DNA of 64,000 bases from Paguma larvata (GCA_030068075.1 CM057837.1:20181691-20245690), one strand, 5' to 3'. Counted from the stretch's first letter, positions 22,115 to 33,419 are shown. Made by a program: numbers and translations. The notes: generated by a model from the letters alone, not told the origin.

Positions 22115-22270
22115 TCAGCTGCTTGAGCGCACAGTCACGGCAAGGACCTCAAGGGCCATCTGGTCCAAGTCGTCCATTTTACAGATGGAGACCTGAAGAG
22201 CAGAGAGGCACGTGCCCAAGTTCACCGAGGTCACGTGGGGAGTCGAGTGGGAAACTGACAACAAAGCTCC
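22115..22270 (-). repeat. MIR-family SINE, reverse
   Basis: CATTTTACAGATGGAGACCT, AGAGCAGAGAGGCACGTGCC and CAAGTTCACCGAGGTCACG read as the reverse complement of the MIR core. Confidence 0.55.
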
Positions 22271-22404
22271 AGATGACAAACCCAGAGTTGTTGTCTACTA
22301 ATACAACGGAGTTGCTATTCCACTGTGACCGGCTCATGGGACTCAGTGCCTAATGCCTAGCCCTTCATTCCTTCAGAGAAAATGATTGTTCATCCAGACC
22401 CATG

Positions 22405-22790
22405 GTGTTTGAGCCTGCTCGCACATTAGAATCACCTGGAGAGCTTTAAAAAGAAAAAAAAGAACCCCTAGGTCAGAGGCTGATTCGATTTACCTCTGTT
22501 TATCAGTGGGCTTTTTTTTTTTTTTTTTAATGTTTTATTTATTTTTGAGAGCAGGAGAGATAAAGCATGAGCAGGGGTGGGGCAGAGAGAGAGGGAGACA
22601 CAGAATCGAAGCAGGCTCCAGGCTCTGAGCTGTCAGCACAGAGCCCAATGCGGGGCTCGAACTCACAGACCGTGAGATCATGACCTGAGCCGAAGTCGGA
22701 CACCTAACCGACTGAGCCACCAGGCGCCCCGGTGGGCTTTTTTAAGTATTCCAGGCGAGGTGATTAGGCGGCAGAGCCAGTAGAGGCTGC
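22405..22790 (+). repeat. MER5A-like element split by a SINE
   Basis: ACATTAGAATCACCTGGAG plus AGCTTTAAAAAG before the SINE, and TTTTTTAAGTATTCCAGGCG plus AGGTGATTAG after it, form one hAT-type MER5A-like element. The younger SINE at 22518-22731 interrupts it. Confidence 0.55.
22518..22731 (-). mobile_element. Felid SINE nested in a MER5A-like element
   Basis: Long T tract, typical body, ends GAGCCACCAGGCGCCCC. The 12-base duplication GTGGGCTTTTTT lies at 22506-22517 and 22732-22743. Confidence 0.95.
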
Positions 22791-23558
22791 CAGAGCCCAC
22801 CCCACCTCCCGCCCTGCCCTTGACTCAGGAGGCCCTTGGACGGTCCACCCTGTGTGGGTTTGGCTCCTGGTAGAGGTGGCAAGACAGTGCCACCATGCTC
22901 AGCCTCGCAGGCCCCCAGACATCCTCTGCCTTTGTGCAGACGTCTCTTTGAGCTTCAGGTGGGGGCAGCCAGCTTTCATCCTTCCTCAGACTATCACTCC
23001 GTTTGCCCCCCGGACACAGCCCTGACGGAGCCAGGTGCCTTTGGGGATTCAGAGAAGGGTAAGATGGAGGCTCCGATCGCGGGGCTCTTAGTATGCAAGG
23101 GAAGCCATGTTGGATGTTCGTTGGTACAAACTGTACAAACAGTATCATAGGCAACTTCACTTGATGCGGGGATTTCAAAACCAGTTTTCTTGGACACCTT
23201 TGCTGTTTGTTTTCTTAAAGTGAATCGCATGGCCGTCAACACTTTATCAAAGATTCAAGAGCCTTTTTGGCTCTTTCGGGTCCTCAGTCATAAAGGGACT
23301 AAGGTTCGAGGGTGGATGTATATGATTTGAGGGTCAGGACTGGAGTCAGGGAGAACTGGGATTGGGTGCAGATGAGGGTGTGACTCAGGACCCCATCTGA
23401 AGCGTGTGTGTGGCCTCTCTCCGGTGACACCTGTGCAAGCGCAGGCCAAGCAGGAACCGTGGCACTGCTTACCCCGGCCCCCAGATAGTGCCCGACGCCC
23501 AGGAGCCCTTCCACAAGGGTGACCCGGGTGAGGGGTGAAGACTCCCACCATCCTTTCC
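22791..23558. other. Intronic sequence, nothing recognised
   Basis: Overlapping frames of about 80-117 codons on both strands, none with a recognisable domain. Confidence 0.4.
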
Positions 23559-23573
23559 TCAAAGATGTTCTTC

Positions 23574-23638
23574 TTAAAAAATTTTTTTCAATGTTTATTT
23601 TACTTTTGAGAGAGAGAGTGCACAAGCGGGGAAGGGGC

Positions 23639-23676
<38 letters not shown>

Positions 23677-23836
23677 TAAAAAAAGTGGGAGAAGGACAGA
23701 GAGAGGGAGACAGAAGATCCACAGCGGGCTCCGTGCTGACAGCAGGGAACCTGATGTGGGGCTTGAACTCACCAACTGTGAGATCATGTCCTGAGCTGAA
23801 ATTGGAGGCTTAATGGACTGAGCCACCCAGCTGCCC
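23574..23836 (-). mobile_element. Felid SINE with expanded GA tract, antisense
   Basis: It is longer than usual because the GA-rich middle has expanded (23640-23685). It ends GAGCCACCCAGCTGCCCC. Direct repeats of the form TCCTCAAAGATGTTCT / TCCTCCAAAGGTGTTCT flank it near 23556-23572 and 23838-23854, the copies differing by one inserted base and one substitution. Confidence 0.92.
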
Positions 23837-23854
23837 CTCCTCCAAAGGTGTTCT

Positions 23855-24624
23855 AATGGAAAGTGAGTCCAGGAGCTCTCAGAGGACCCAGAGTTCTCTC
23901 GTGGGGGCAGGAGGTCTCCCGTTTATCCAGTGTACTGTGTGACAGTAAACAGGTGTCTCCTTCTCGTCTTCCAGTGGGTCCATTTGTGGACAGCACGGTC
24001 GCTGGCTTTCTTAACATGAGAAGTTGGCTGGTTAGTGGTTATTCCTACACGGGCTGAGCTCGCTTGTGAGCAGCCTCCCCCTGGAGAACGAGGGAATGAG
24101 AAGCTAGTATAAATCATGCTGACAGGAGCGAGCCCTCATCGTGAGTCATTAGGACAGATGACACACCAGCGAGCAGATGAAAACCCTTTGATGAAGACCA
24201 GTTGTAAAAGCGCGAGTAATGCTGTAGAAATGCATCGTGGGGACTCAAAAGCTTAATGTACGCATTTCCCCCTTCGTCTGTCTCTCTCCCTTTTTAAGAC
24301 AGTGTTGCAGTAAATGTCCAGAGTGGTAAAACAACACTTCCTGTGCTCGGACCCTTGGGGGAGGGGTTCAGGGAAGGACAGCTCCGAAGGGAGGCGTTTA
24401 GTCAGTGAGTGCTCGGTGTTGTTTGGCACAGTACTTAGGTAACGGCATCAGAAACAGGGATCAGTCCCAGGGAGGCGTGTCCTGTCCTGAGAAAATAGCC
24501 CTGGCCAGTGTCTGCTCTGAGGCCTGAGAAGGCATGTCAGCACATGGATGAACTTACCACCTTGAAACGTCCCAAAGAAGGGACCGTGGGGTTACAGATG
24601 CCACCTCTGTCCAGCCCTACGAGC
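23855..24624. other. Intronic sequence, part of it conserved-element-like
   Basis: 24110-24330 is balanced in composition, free of recognisable repeats and has an AP-1-like GTGAGTCATT at about 24139-24148. It might be a conserved non-coding element, but I cannot test conservation. Confidence 0.25.
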
Positions 24625-24790
24625 AGCAGGAGGCAGTGGCCCAATGGCTAAGGCATCAGCTCTGTGTACAGGCAAGCTTCTCTGTGTCTATGCTCTGCCA
24701 CTCTGTGGCCAGGTGGCCTGGGCAAGCCCCCTGACTTCTTCAGCTACTTCCTGCTCTAAAAAGAGACTCATGATCCCAGCACCCACTCTT
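24625..24790 (+). repeat. MIR SINE, forward
   Basis: AATGGCTAAGGCATCAGCTC, ATGCTCTGCCACTCTGTGG, CTGGGCAAGCCCCCTGAC and AAAAAGAGACTCATGAT follow the MIR consensus in order. Confidence 0.62.
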
Positions 24791-25511
24791 TCGATGGGCT
24801 TGACCTCAGGTAACAGGAACAGACCCTGTTGGCCTTGGAAAGGGGATCTACAGGAAGGACGTGGAATAGAGAAGAGTTATAAGAAAGCGTGAAGCACCAG
24901 GTCTCAGATGGGATGAGGGTCACTCAAATCTTGTTGGAAGAACCAGTAGACAAACTCATCAAAGTCTGATAAAGACAGCCCTTGTGTCCTCTCTCAGGGT
25001 CAAATCCCAGAGAGAGAGAGAGAGGATCCAGTAGGTCCATTTAGACACATCCCCACCTCTTGGCTGGAGGAAAAGGAAGCACTTACTTTGGCTGGTGGGA
25101 GAGACAGAGTTCCTCTTACCAGAAGAAGGAGGCGAGAATGTTATGGGGATTAATGGACATCATGCATGTGAAGTCCTTGGCTCCATGCCCGCCACCTTGT
25201 ACGAGCTGAAAAATCGGATGTTGTGTGTTAACCATTATGCACGTAATGATTGATAGCAGATCAATAATGTAAACTACTCCAAGTAAAAAGCTAATGACGC
25301 ACGCACACAAATGAGTATAATCGAAATGGGAAATCTGAAAAAGGTCAGTGGACCGCATCGATGTCAACATCCTGGTTGTGATGTTATCCTACCGGAGTTC
25401 TGCAAAAATGTTCCCACTGGGAAACTGGACAAGTTGAACAGAGGGATCTCTCTGTATTACTTTGTGACAACGGCATGTATTTCTACAATAATCTCGATAA
25501 AAATTTCAGTT
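24791..25511. other. Intronic sequence, short GA repeat
   Basis: A (GA)n run lies at about 25010-25024. Otherwise nothing recognised before the purine tract. Confidence 0.45.
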
Positions 25512-25782
25512 AGAGGAGAAGGAGGAGGAGGAGGAGGAGGAGGAGGAGGAGGAGGAGGAGGAGGAGGAGGAGGAGGAGGAGGAGGAGGAGGAGGAGGAGG
25601 AGGAGGAGGAGGAGGAGGAGGAGGAGGAGGAGGAGGAGGAGGAGGAGGAGGAGGAGGAGGAGGAGGAGGAGAAGGAGAAGGAGAAGGAGAAGGAGAAGGA
25701 GAAGGAGAAGGAGAAGGAGAAGGAGAAGAAGAAGAAGAAGAAGAAGAAGAAGAAGAAGAAGAAGAAGAAGAAAGAAGAAGAA

Positions 25783-25814
<32 letters not shown>

Positions 25815-25904
25815 AGAAGAAGAAAGAAGAAGGGGAAGAGGAGGAAGAAGAGGAAGAGGAGGAGGAGGAAGAAGAGGAGGAGGAGGAGGAGGGGGAGGAG
25901 AAGG
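25512..25904. repeat. 393-base uninterrupted polypurine tract (GGA)n-(GGAGAA)n-(GAA)n
   Basis: No C or T occurs between T25511 and C25905. The tract begins with about 50 near-perfect GGA units (to about 25669), passes through a GGAGAA zone (to about 25727), then GAA-rich and mixed GGA/GAA. Frames across it give poly-Gly, Glu or Arg on one strand and poly-Pro, Ser or Leu on the other. These are artefacts, not proteins. Such mirror-like purine tracts can form triplex (H-DNA) and stall polymerases. Confidence 0.98.
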
Positions 25905-27019
25905 CTAATGGCTTCAAAATCCTGAGAGTTTTTTGTCCCCATGGGAGTTTTTTCTTCTAATTCCCCATCCACACCCTCCTTCCCCACCAAAACAACCAAA
26001 AAAAAAAAAAGTAAGAGTCTTGACAGGATTAAAAATTATTTTTAAACATTTGAGAAAAACACATGATATAATAAAAGTGCAAGGCCAGGGCAGACTATCC
26101 TCTTGCTAAAACTCCTCATTGTTGGACATTGGATGAGCACACACACATACACACAGCCCTCCCAATGAACATGGGAACAAAACATCAGCCTGGGCTTGTC
26201 CCCACTGGTTTATCTTAGGGCTGTTTGTTCTCCAGTCTTTCCTCCAAATGTCAGTTTATGTAAGTAAAGGTGGGCCCCTTCACTTACAGCCAGGGTCAAC
26301 TCGTGAGGCTGGTTGTTAGGTCTCCTGAGTCCTTGAATCCCTGTTTACACATTCTGCGACGGTGCCGCAAGAAGGAACCTCATCCATGGCCTTTGAAGAG
26401 CCCTGTGGTCCATATGCCTGGCTTCCTGCTTTCTGCGCTCATTCTGGATGGACTGGAGCCCCTACCCTGGTGGCGGTGGGTCATTCTTTCTCTTTCTGGT
26501 TCGTCCAGCTGACATGCATCGGTGACCTTACTGGGCAGGGGTCCTTGTGCTTGGCAGAATGGACACCAGGTCCCAACTTGGAGAAGTTTACAGCAGGACA
26601 GAGGGCCACCATAAGTGCTCCAGTATGACCAGTCAAGGCAGTGGGGGCGGGGGTGTTGGGTGTCCTGGGCACGTAACAAAGTGCTAGATGAATTCAGGAC
26701 GAAAGAAGCTAATGCAGCCATGTAAACATTTCAAGCTCCTGCAGCTTGAATGATGTTGTAGGCAAAGGCTACATACTGGTATTGGTTTTCCAAAGCACTT
26801 CTACAGACTCCTAAGCCATGTTTCCCCTTGCAGACTTAAACACACTCTGCCCCCGACCACCACCACTAACCGCCACCTGGAACACCCTCTTTGTGCTTTA
26901 GAGGCAGTAGAGAGCTGAGTGTTTGCATTTGACTCTATTAACCATCCGAAGTGGCCCAATTTTAGGAGAAATGGATTATAGAATTTAAAAATGTCTTCCA
27001 GACCTAACTGGAAAGAGAG
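25905..27019. other. Intronic sequence, nothing recognised
   Basis: A short (CA)n-like patch lies at 26130-26155 and an A run at 25998-26011. No exon or named repeat. Confidence 0.45.
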
Positions 27020-27215
27020 GAGGAAAGGAGTCAGGACTTCGGAGACACAGAAGCCGTATGGTCTCAGGCAGATTACTTAACTGCCTCCGTTTCCTTTAAT
27101 GGCAAATGAGTGGTAGTTAATTGTACTCAGTGGGTGGTTCTGGGAATGAAATAGGCAAACACCTGAGAAGCACTTATGGCATAGACCTAGCTTGTGGAAC
27201 ATGATTAATGACTTC
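27020..27215 (+). repeat. MIR SINE, forward
   Basis: GGTCTCAGGCAGATTACTTAAC, TGCCTCCGTTTCC and GAAATAGGCAAACACCTGAG fit MIR order and spacing. Diverged. Confidence 0.58.
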
Positions 27216-27404
27216 CCCAAACACTGAAATGTCTGGACATTGGTGAGCTGGTCAGAGGGCAGAGATGTCTGCCGGTTGGCCCCAGAGGGCAGCAATGGGC
27301 CAGCGGAGGGAAGGAAGCCAAGGCAGGCATCCGGGAGGGTCCTGTGGTGATGCAGCGGCATGTGTGTGTGTCCTAGGTGAGAGCCAGAAGCACAAGGAAG
27401 GACA

Positions 27405-27730
27405 GAAGCGATCATTTACCATGTGCCACGCTCTGTGTGCTCTCGTGTGGGGAACTTGGCTCGTTCCATCCGAGTCCCGATGCTTAGGCTAGAACCTGCC
27501 ACATAGTAGAATCGGCCTTATTTCGAAAATCATACATGAATTATGGGCTTTGATTCTTTCCATAACTCAACGATGTATAGGATCTGTGATTGTCACCTCA
27601 TTTCGAAGAGGAGGATGTGAAGCCTGGAGGAGACGGTACGGTGCCCAGGTGATTTCAGTGATGAGCTCAGGGGCCGGCAGAGGGTGAGGGCCTGGGACGC
27701 AAACCCACGTCAGATGCTTTCTCCGCAGTG
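27405..27730 (-). repeat. MIR SINE, reverse, interrupted
   Basis: ATTTACCATGTGCCACGCTC (about 27414), then after an unrelated-looking gap CACCTCATTTCGAAGAGGAG, GTGAAGCCTGGAGGAGAC and GTGCCCAGGTGATTTC. Together these read as reverse MIR. Confidence 0.5.
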
Positions 27731-28303
27731 CTCCACCAGGGCCCGCTGACCTCACGGCCCTCAGAGACCCTTCTGATTCTCAAGTCTTTGGTTTGAAGAG
27801 ATGCCTGAGTTCCAAGAGCCTGTGGCTGAGTCACTGGATCACTGTGGGAGCTCAGGAAGCAGGCCCCCTTTGGATTTCTCGGAATTTTAGTGAACGGCCA
27901 GACAGAAAAGGAGGTGAAGTTATGGCCACCGTGTGCTGACTGTTTTATCTCTTTGTTGCCACCATGCTGATTTGAGAGGTATTTTTAGAGTCACGCACTC
28001 ATTAGTTATAGTTGACATTTTTACTAGTACCAATAACTAGATAACAGCAAAGAATTCCTGCCGGATGACTTATTCTCAAGGTCGGCGCCCAGCCTGGTCT
28101 TAAGTAATTCGTGTTCTTCTTTGACTGTGGAACACCATCAGTTCCTTTTGACTCGGGGCCAGGAAGCACGTGAGTTGCTCAGGACCCATCCAGATGCTGG
28201 GACTGCCCATGCGTCACAGACGGCAGGCTCTCCCCTGGACATCTAGTAGTGACTGTCAGGTAGACGAGGGCTTCCAAGCTCCTGTTTCTGTGATGCGTGA
28301 GTG
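27731..28303. other. Intronic sequence, nothing recognised
   Basis: No named repeat or exon. Confidence 0.45.
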
Positions 28304-28347
28304 AAATTTGGATAGCCGACTGTGTAAATTTGGATAGCCGACTGTGT
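28304..28347. repeat. Perfect 22-bp tandem duplication
   Basis: The unit beginning AAATTTGGATAGCC and ending GACTGTGT is present twice, back to back, without mismatch (28304-28325 and 28326-28347). Most simply a recent slippage or replication duplication. Confidence 0.95.
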
Positions 28348-28878
28348 TGCTGTGAAATTATTCTCACTGCTGGCTTTGTTGACATTGTGCTTGAGTGGGA
28401 TCAAAGCTATTTTGTCTAAGAGGAAGGACGAGAAGAGTTAATATTATATACAAGCATTTTACACGGTGATATTCCAAAACCATCTCCAAAGACGATAATG
28501 CTTAGATAGAGCACACAGTAGATTCTCCTTAGGCATCCTGCCGTTCCGACTCCGTGCGCAGCATGGTTTGGTTTGAGATGGACAGTCTGAGGTTCAACAC
28601 AAAAAGGGCTCTCTTAGGAACCACTTTCAGATCTTTTAAAGGAAAATTGGAATTATTTTCCAAAGAGAAATGATTTCATACAATTTTGAAAGCATTCGCC
28701 CTGGAATATTGAAGCGGCAACTCTTCTTTGCCGTAGAAAAATAGAAGCTCGAATATGTGCCTGCCCGGCTGGCTGGATTTTAGCAGAGTTTACCTTGGGG
28801 TTGTCCATGGGCAACGCCATGGGCATTTTCCTGAGGCCATTCTGAATGATTAAATCTGGGACGCTTTATGATACCTTG
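28348..28878. other. Intronic unique-looking sequence
   Basis: Balanced composition and no recognisable repeats. Possibly conserved, not testable here. Confidence 0.3.
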
Positions 28879-28890
28879 AAGATAAAGCAA

Positions 28891-29070
28891 GGAGTTGGGG
28901 CACCTGAGTGACTCAGTTAGTCAAGCAGCCAACTCTTGATTTGGGCTCAGGTCGTGATCTCCCAGTTCGTGGGTTTGAGCTCCACATCAGGCTCTGTGCT
29001 GACAGTGCAAAGTCTGTTTGGAATTCTCTCTCCCTCTCTCTCTCTGCCTCTCTCTCTCTCTCTCTGTCTC

Positions 29071-29111
<41 letters not shown>

Positions 29112-29162
29112 TTCTCCTTCTCTCTATCTCTCTCAAAAAAAAAATAAATAAACTTAAAGAAA
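28891..29162 (+). mobile_element. Felid SINE with expanded CT tract
   Basis: GGGGCACCTGAGTGACTCAG head, then about 120 bases of CT-rich microsatellite (29018-29133), then AAAATAAATAAAC. The 12-base duplication AAGATAAAGCAA lies at 28879-28890 and 29163-29174. Confidence 0.95.
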
Positions 29163-29174
29163 AAGATAAAGCAA

Positions 29175-29639
29175 CAAATAAGCAATCACTGTCAATTTCA
29201 CACTAATAGATCAACAGCCCGCGGGTGTCTTTCCATCTTTCTCCCACTAGCTGAGAAACAGGGGCACCATTTTGTCCTTGGGGCCATTTTATTTCTGTTT
29301 TATTTTACTTTACTTTATTTTTTTGCCTATTATATTTATCACTTTCTCCCAGAACTCCAGGATTTTTGTGTTCTAGTTTATTTTCTTTGCCTTTACCATC
29401 TTTCCTAGGCCCTCCCCATTTGTTCCTTCTTTTCCCTCTAAATACGCTCTGATATCTCTATTGTTAAAGAATCTATATCCATCCACCCATCCATTCATTA
29501 CGTCTGTCCATCCACCCCATCAGATTTTTCTCTCTTCTTTCGCAGCCACACTGTATATCACTGGGGGCCCTGCCGCCCACTCTCTTCTCCTTCCAACCCT
29601 CCCTCCCCGCCCTCTTCTTCCAGAGACCCCCAAGGCAGG
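29175..29639. other. Intronic pyrimidine-rich sequence
   Basis: T-rich at 29290-29330. CATC-like repeats (CCATCCACCCATCCATTC) lie near 29477-29520. Nothing else recognised. Confidence 0.45.
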
Positions 29640-30812
29640 GTCATTTTCTAGTCAAATCCAAAGCTGTTTTTCTCGGACCACGTCTTCCTTGCCCTCTGGC
29701 GCTGTCGTCATCCTGTCCTTGCGGGACTCCCTTCTCTGGTTTCCATGGTGACCTTTATCCTAGTGGCCTCAGACTGCCTCAGTATTCATCCCCTTCCTCC
29801 TTGGGCCTCTAAGTGTGGGGGGGTGCCAGAGCTCACAGTCCTCGGCCCCAGGGCCTTAGTTCTTTAGGCTTTCTCTGTGGTCTAACTCCCACTGCTGTGG
29901 GTTCCAAAGTGCATGCCTCTAGCCCTGACCTGTCACCCACTGTCCAGTCCTCCAGGGACGTCCCGTGATCCCCCCAACACCGGCCTCTCCAAATGTGAGT
30001 TCCTGGTCCCCCCTTGCCCTCCTCGGCTTCAATTCCCGACTGCATGCCTTCTCGGGCCGACAGGACCGCGTTCTCCTTTCGCTGTCGAGATCCAGTCTGC
30101 GACCTCGTTTCTCCCTGCAGAGTCTCTCTTGGGCGTGTCCCTGCCCAGCGCCGATTTCGCATCAGTGCACATAATGTTCCAAGTCTCCTCGATGACCTTC
30201 TAGAAAGCCCCTGCCACCCATTCATCTTACAAAGATGCCAGCCTCGGCTACCAGACTTGTCACGTCGCTGTCTGTGTCTGCCAGCGGAGCTTGGAGCGTG
30301 TCATTGTTGCTCACTCGCCTCCTGAGAAGGGGAAGTCCTGGGACCTCAGGGTAGCTCATCAGTCCCCGTGTCATGACGGCAGCTTCCTGTCTGTATCCGT
30401 AGCCGCCTACCGCCCTCCTCCTCCGTGCAGCCCCCTCCCACATCATGCACCCTCGGTTTCACCTACATGTAATTGTCCCTCATTTCAAACAGCCCTGGAC
30501 ATGACCTCCCCACATCCCTGCTTGTACAGTGAGTTAGCACCCGCTCGTGTTCTAACTCCAGCGTCATCTTCTCAAAGCTTTTCCCGTTCAATCTACTGCT
30601 CCCCCACCCCTGCCCCGCCTCCGTGAGAAGTTTTCCTCCTCTTTCTCCCCTTACAACTCTCGTCACATGTGCGTTCCATTAAATCCGTTAATCGGTCTGC
30701 TTTTACTTCCGGAGTAGGAGCTACTTGGGCTCTGACATATGGTATCTTCTCTCTGAATCCCCAGCACGAAGCCTATAAATTAATAGATGCCAATAAATAC
30801 TGATTGAATGAA
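29640..30812 (+). repeat. L2 LINE fragment, ORF2 end to 3' terminus, diverged
   Basis: CTAAGTGTGGGGGGGTGCCAG followed by GCTCACAGTCCTCGGCCCC is typical L2 ORF2 wording. The 3' end GTAGGAGCTACTTGGGCTC ... CCCCAGCACGAAGCC ... CAATAAATACTGATTGAATG is the L2 terminus. The frames of about 100-130 codons inside it are by-products. Confidence 0.6.
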
Positions 30813-30849
30813 ACGTTAGGTGACACTTCCTTGCTGAGAACGAGGGGTC

Positions 30850-31235
30850 AGGTCCCCGTGACGTGGCTCATCCAGGGCAGACATTGCACCATACTTACCC
30901 TGATTCGCCAGCACACAGTCGCCTCAAGTTCTCCAGGAAACCCTGGAGGCGTGTGCCCTCCCTTTTCTCTGTCTCTGGAACTCGTCCGTCTCCCTCACCG
31001 TCTGTTGCCCTCCTCTCCCCCGTGCGGCCTGCAGTTACCGTTCACACACAGCCGGTACCCTGCACGGTCAAGTACTCGAATGTGTTCTCCAGCTGTCTTC
31101 CGCTAACCCTGTCTTGTCTCCCAGCGCCGTGTGTAAGTGGAATGAAGACAGAGGCCACGCCGGACGGTTCTGGATGCCACCGAAGCTGGCTCGTGGCGTG
31201 CGCATAGCTGTGCATCAAATACTTGCTGCGTTGTT
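30850..31235 (+). repeat. Possible second L2-like fragment
   Basis: The CT-rich text and an end with CATAGCTGTGCATCAAATAC could be another diverged L2 3' end. Weak. Confidence 0.3.
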
Positions 31236-32330
31236 TAGATTTCTCGTAGTTCGTTCCCAAGGATTCAAGACCATCCGAGTCACAGTGTGAAGGCTGAGCC
31301 CTGACGCTCTCGTCGGAGTTGCCAAAACATGAGTAGGAGTCTGGAAATGACTAGAATTTGAGCAATAGCAAACCTCCTGCCCCCAGCCTGATCCAGTTGG
31401 TACTGGTCCCTTCGCTGGACTTTAATGGAGCCACAAATCTCTTCTGAACTAGTTTGCTCTAGAATTTAAAAGAGTGCATATGCAGGGGACAGTCACTGAG
31501 CCCTGAATTATGCGGTGTCCATGTCCCGGGCCGATCAGAAGCCCTCGGAGCTCTGCAGGGTGGCGAGTGTCCGACGCCAGGGCGAAAGACGCTAGAGGCC
31601 GCTTTCATTTCGCTACTTCTCAGAAATGCCTAGATGCTGGTCTAAAAAGTAGGGTGTTTTTAAAATTAGTATTCTTCTATTCATAACACCCGTATCTGTA
31701 AAAATATCGCTTTTATCCCCCCTAAAAAGAAGTCATTAAAAAAATATTTACCTTGAAAGTAAAAAAAAAGAAAAAAACAGAAAACACATCCTTTAGCTGT
31801 TTCAGCTGGGCCTGAATGACCCCCCCCTCAAACACAGACACAGAAAGTTGCTCCCCACTGGTCTACCCCGGGGGTGATATTAGTCCCTCTCTCAGAAGGA
31901 GCCCAGAGAATTACGTAAGAGGAGGCACAAAAAGAGCTTTGCTCAACGTAGGACACACGGTAGGAAGTCGGTGAAGGTTCAGCTGGGCTATGATTACACA
32001 CTCGGATTGCAATTCGTAATTATCACCAATCATCTTTCTACGTCACTTGAACATCTAAGATCTGGGCACGAGTCGGCTTACAAGGACTTGACAGATGGTG
32101 GCAGCAGCTCCTGGGGGCAGAGACCTCAGGCCTGGGCTCTCCTGAGGCAGAAGGTGGCCGGGATGCTGCCTGCCGAGGGTGCAGGCTGAGCGACGAGGTC
32201 ACGCCGGCCGCCTCCTGCGACATTCTGCAGCGTGCAGACGGGCTGAATGTCCAAGGGGAAAAGAAAACGGACGGAGTCATGCCCAGCCCCACGTGGGTGG
32301 ATGGGTGGCCTGGATCACTTTCCTCTCGCT
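31236..32330. other. Intronic sequence, nothing recognised
   Basis: Includes an A-rich patch at about 31735-31790. No exon or named repeat. Confidence 0.4.
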
Positions 32331-32333
32331 AAA

Positions 32334-32362
32334 GGGGGTGCGGGTGGGGGGTGGGGGTGGGC
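32334..32362 (+). other. G-quadruplex-forming motif
   Basis: The run GGGGGTGCGGGTGGGGGG continues TGGGGGTGGG, giving five G-tracts of three or more with 1-3 base loops. It fits the classical intramolecular G4 pattern on the ADAM12 sense strand. Confidence 0.8.
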
Positions 32363-33004
32363 GGCTTCCAAGTGGAGAACAGGGGAATGTCCCTTCCGTG
32401 AGGTCATACCAGCCCGCCGTTCTCTGTGACCGATGTCAACACAAGGCTCCTTCTCTGTGTGTCTTGAGGCCAGAGCTGGGACGACCTGCATCTACTTGCT
32501 TCTTGCCAAATGTCAGCGTCCTGAGGCACCTGGGGCCCCCGCCACGGTTTTCTTTGTCGTGTCCCTGGAAAACTGCGAGCGAGAATTTTTGCACCTATTT
32601 CCACTCGAGTAAAGCAGGGCTGGTCCCCACTACACCGGTTTGCTCGGCGCGTTAGCAGAGGGTTTGCGGGGACCCGCTTGGGCAGACGGGGAAGGAGCCC
32701 ACGACTTGCGAACCGCTGCGTTCCCAGGGTCTCACCCTCCCTCCTCCCCCACGCAGTGCCAGGCTGCGTACATCGTGCTTAATTCTGCATCATTTGGCCT
32801 TGATTTTGAAAGCCCTTGGGGGATTCCATGGAGAACGAGCAAGCCTGTTCAGTATTTACTGCTGAACCAGCACGACAGCCCTCTCCCCTGCTCGTAGAAA
32901 AGCCTTAGCACTAAAAGTCTGATTTTATAAAATAGGTGAGTGGGGGGTTCCTTAAAATGTCAAGGGTATTTTAAAGGAATGTTTTTACAACCTGACAGAG
33001 TCTG
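32363..33004. other. Intronic sequence, nothing recognised
   Basis: No named repeat. Frames of about 60-85 codons lack any recognisable domain. Confidence 0.4.
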
Positions 33005-33240
33005 GGGAGAAAAGAGGCTTAAAACCGAAGTGTTTGTTGCTGCTGCCAATTGAAAATGAATCACAAATGAAGATAAATCACCCCTGAGCGTGTAATGTGG
33101 AACAATGAGAAAATATTATCAGAATTGTAAAAATTTGATTTGCATGCAACTTCTCAGAAACGTAGCTTTGCAAGCATAAACCGAAGCAAGCAGACTGACT
33201 CACGTAATGGCGGGGAGGAATCGGTCTAAGAGTCCAAACG
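33005..33240. promoter_or_regulatory. Candidate conserved non-coding element
   Basis: Repeat-free, low-CpG, AT-leaning block with a perfect POU octamer ATTTGCAT (about 33138-33145) and a SOX-like AACAATG (about 33102-33108). Such motif density is common in developmental intronic enhancers, but the call rests on texture only. Confidence 0.22.
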
Positions 33241-33419
33241 TGTATGTCAGGAGATGATTATTGGGTTTGAAAAAACAAAAAAAGTGCTCTGTTTTACCGA
33301 GTATACCCCACCAGTCCCTGTCTGCCATGGGGGATTCCGAAGAGCGTTTACGAAAGGCACCAACTGCCAAGACACTGTAGAGCGTATCGGTAAGACTATG
33401 AATAACGCAGTTTCCTGGC

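Noticed and set aside
25311..25925. 204-codon Gly/Glu/Arg-rich frame, with Pro/Ser and Leu frames on the other strand
   Set aside because: They are translations of a pure purine microsatellite, open in nearly all frames by composition.
29833..30225. 130-codon minus frame and neighbouring 96-111-codon plus frames
   Set aside because: They overlap L2-derived sequence, disagree in frame, and have no recognisable domain.
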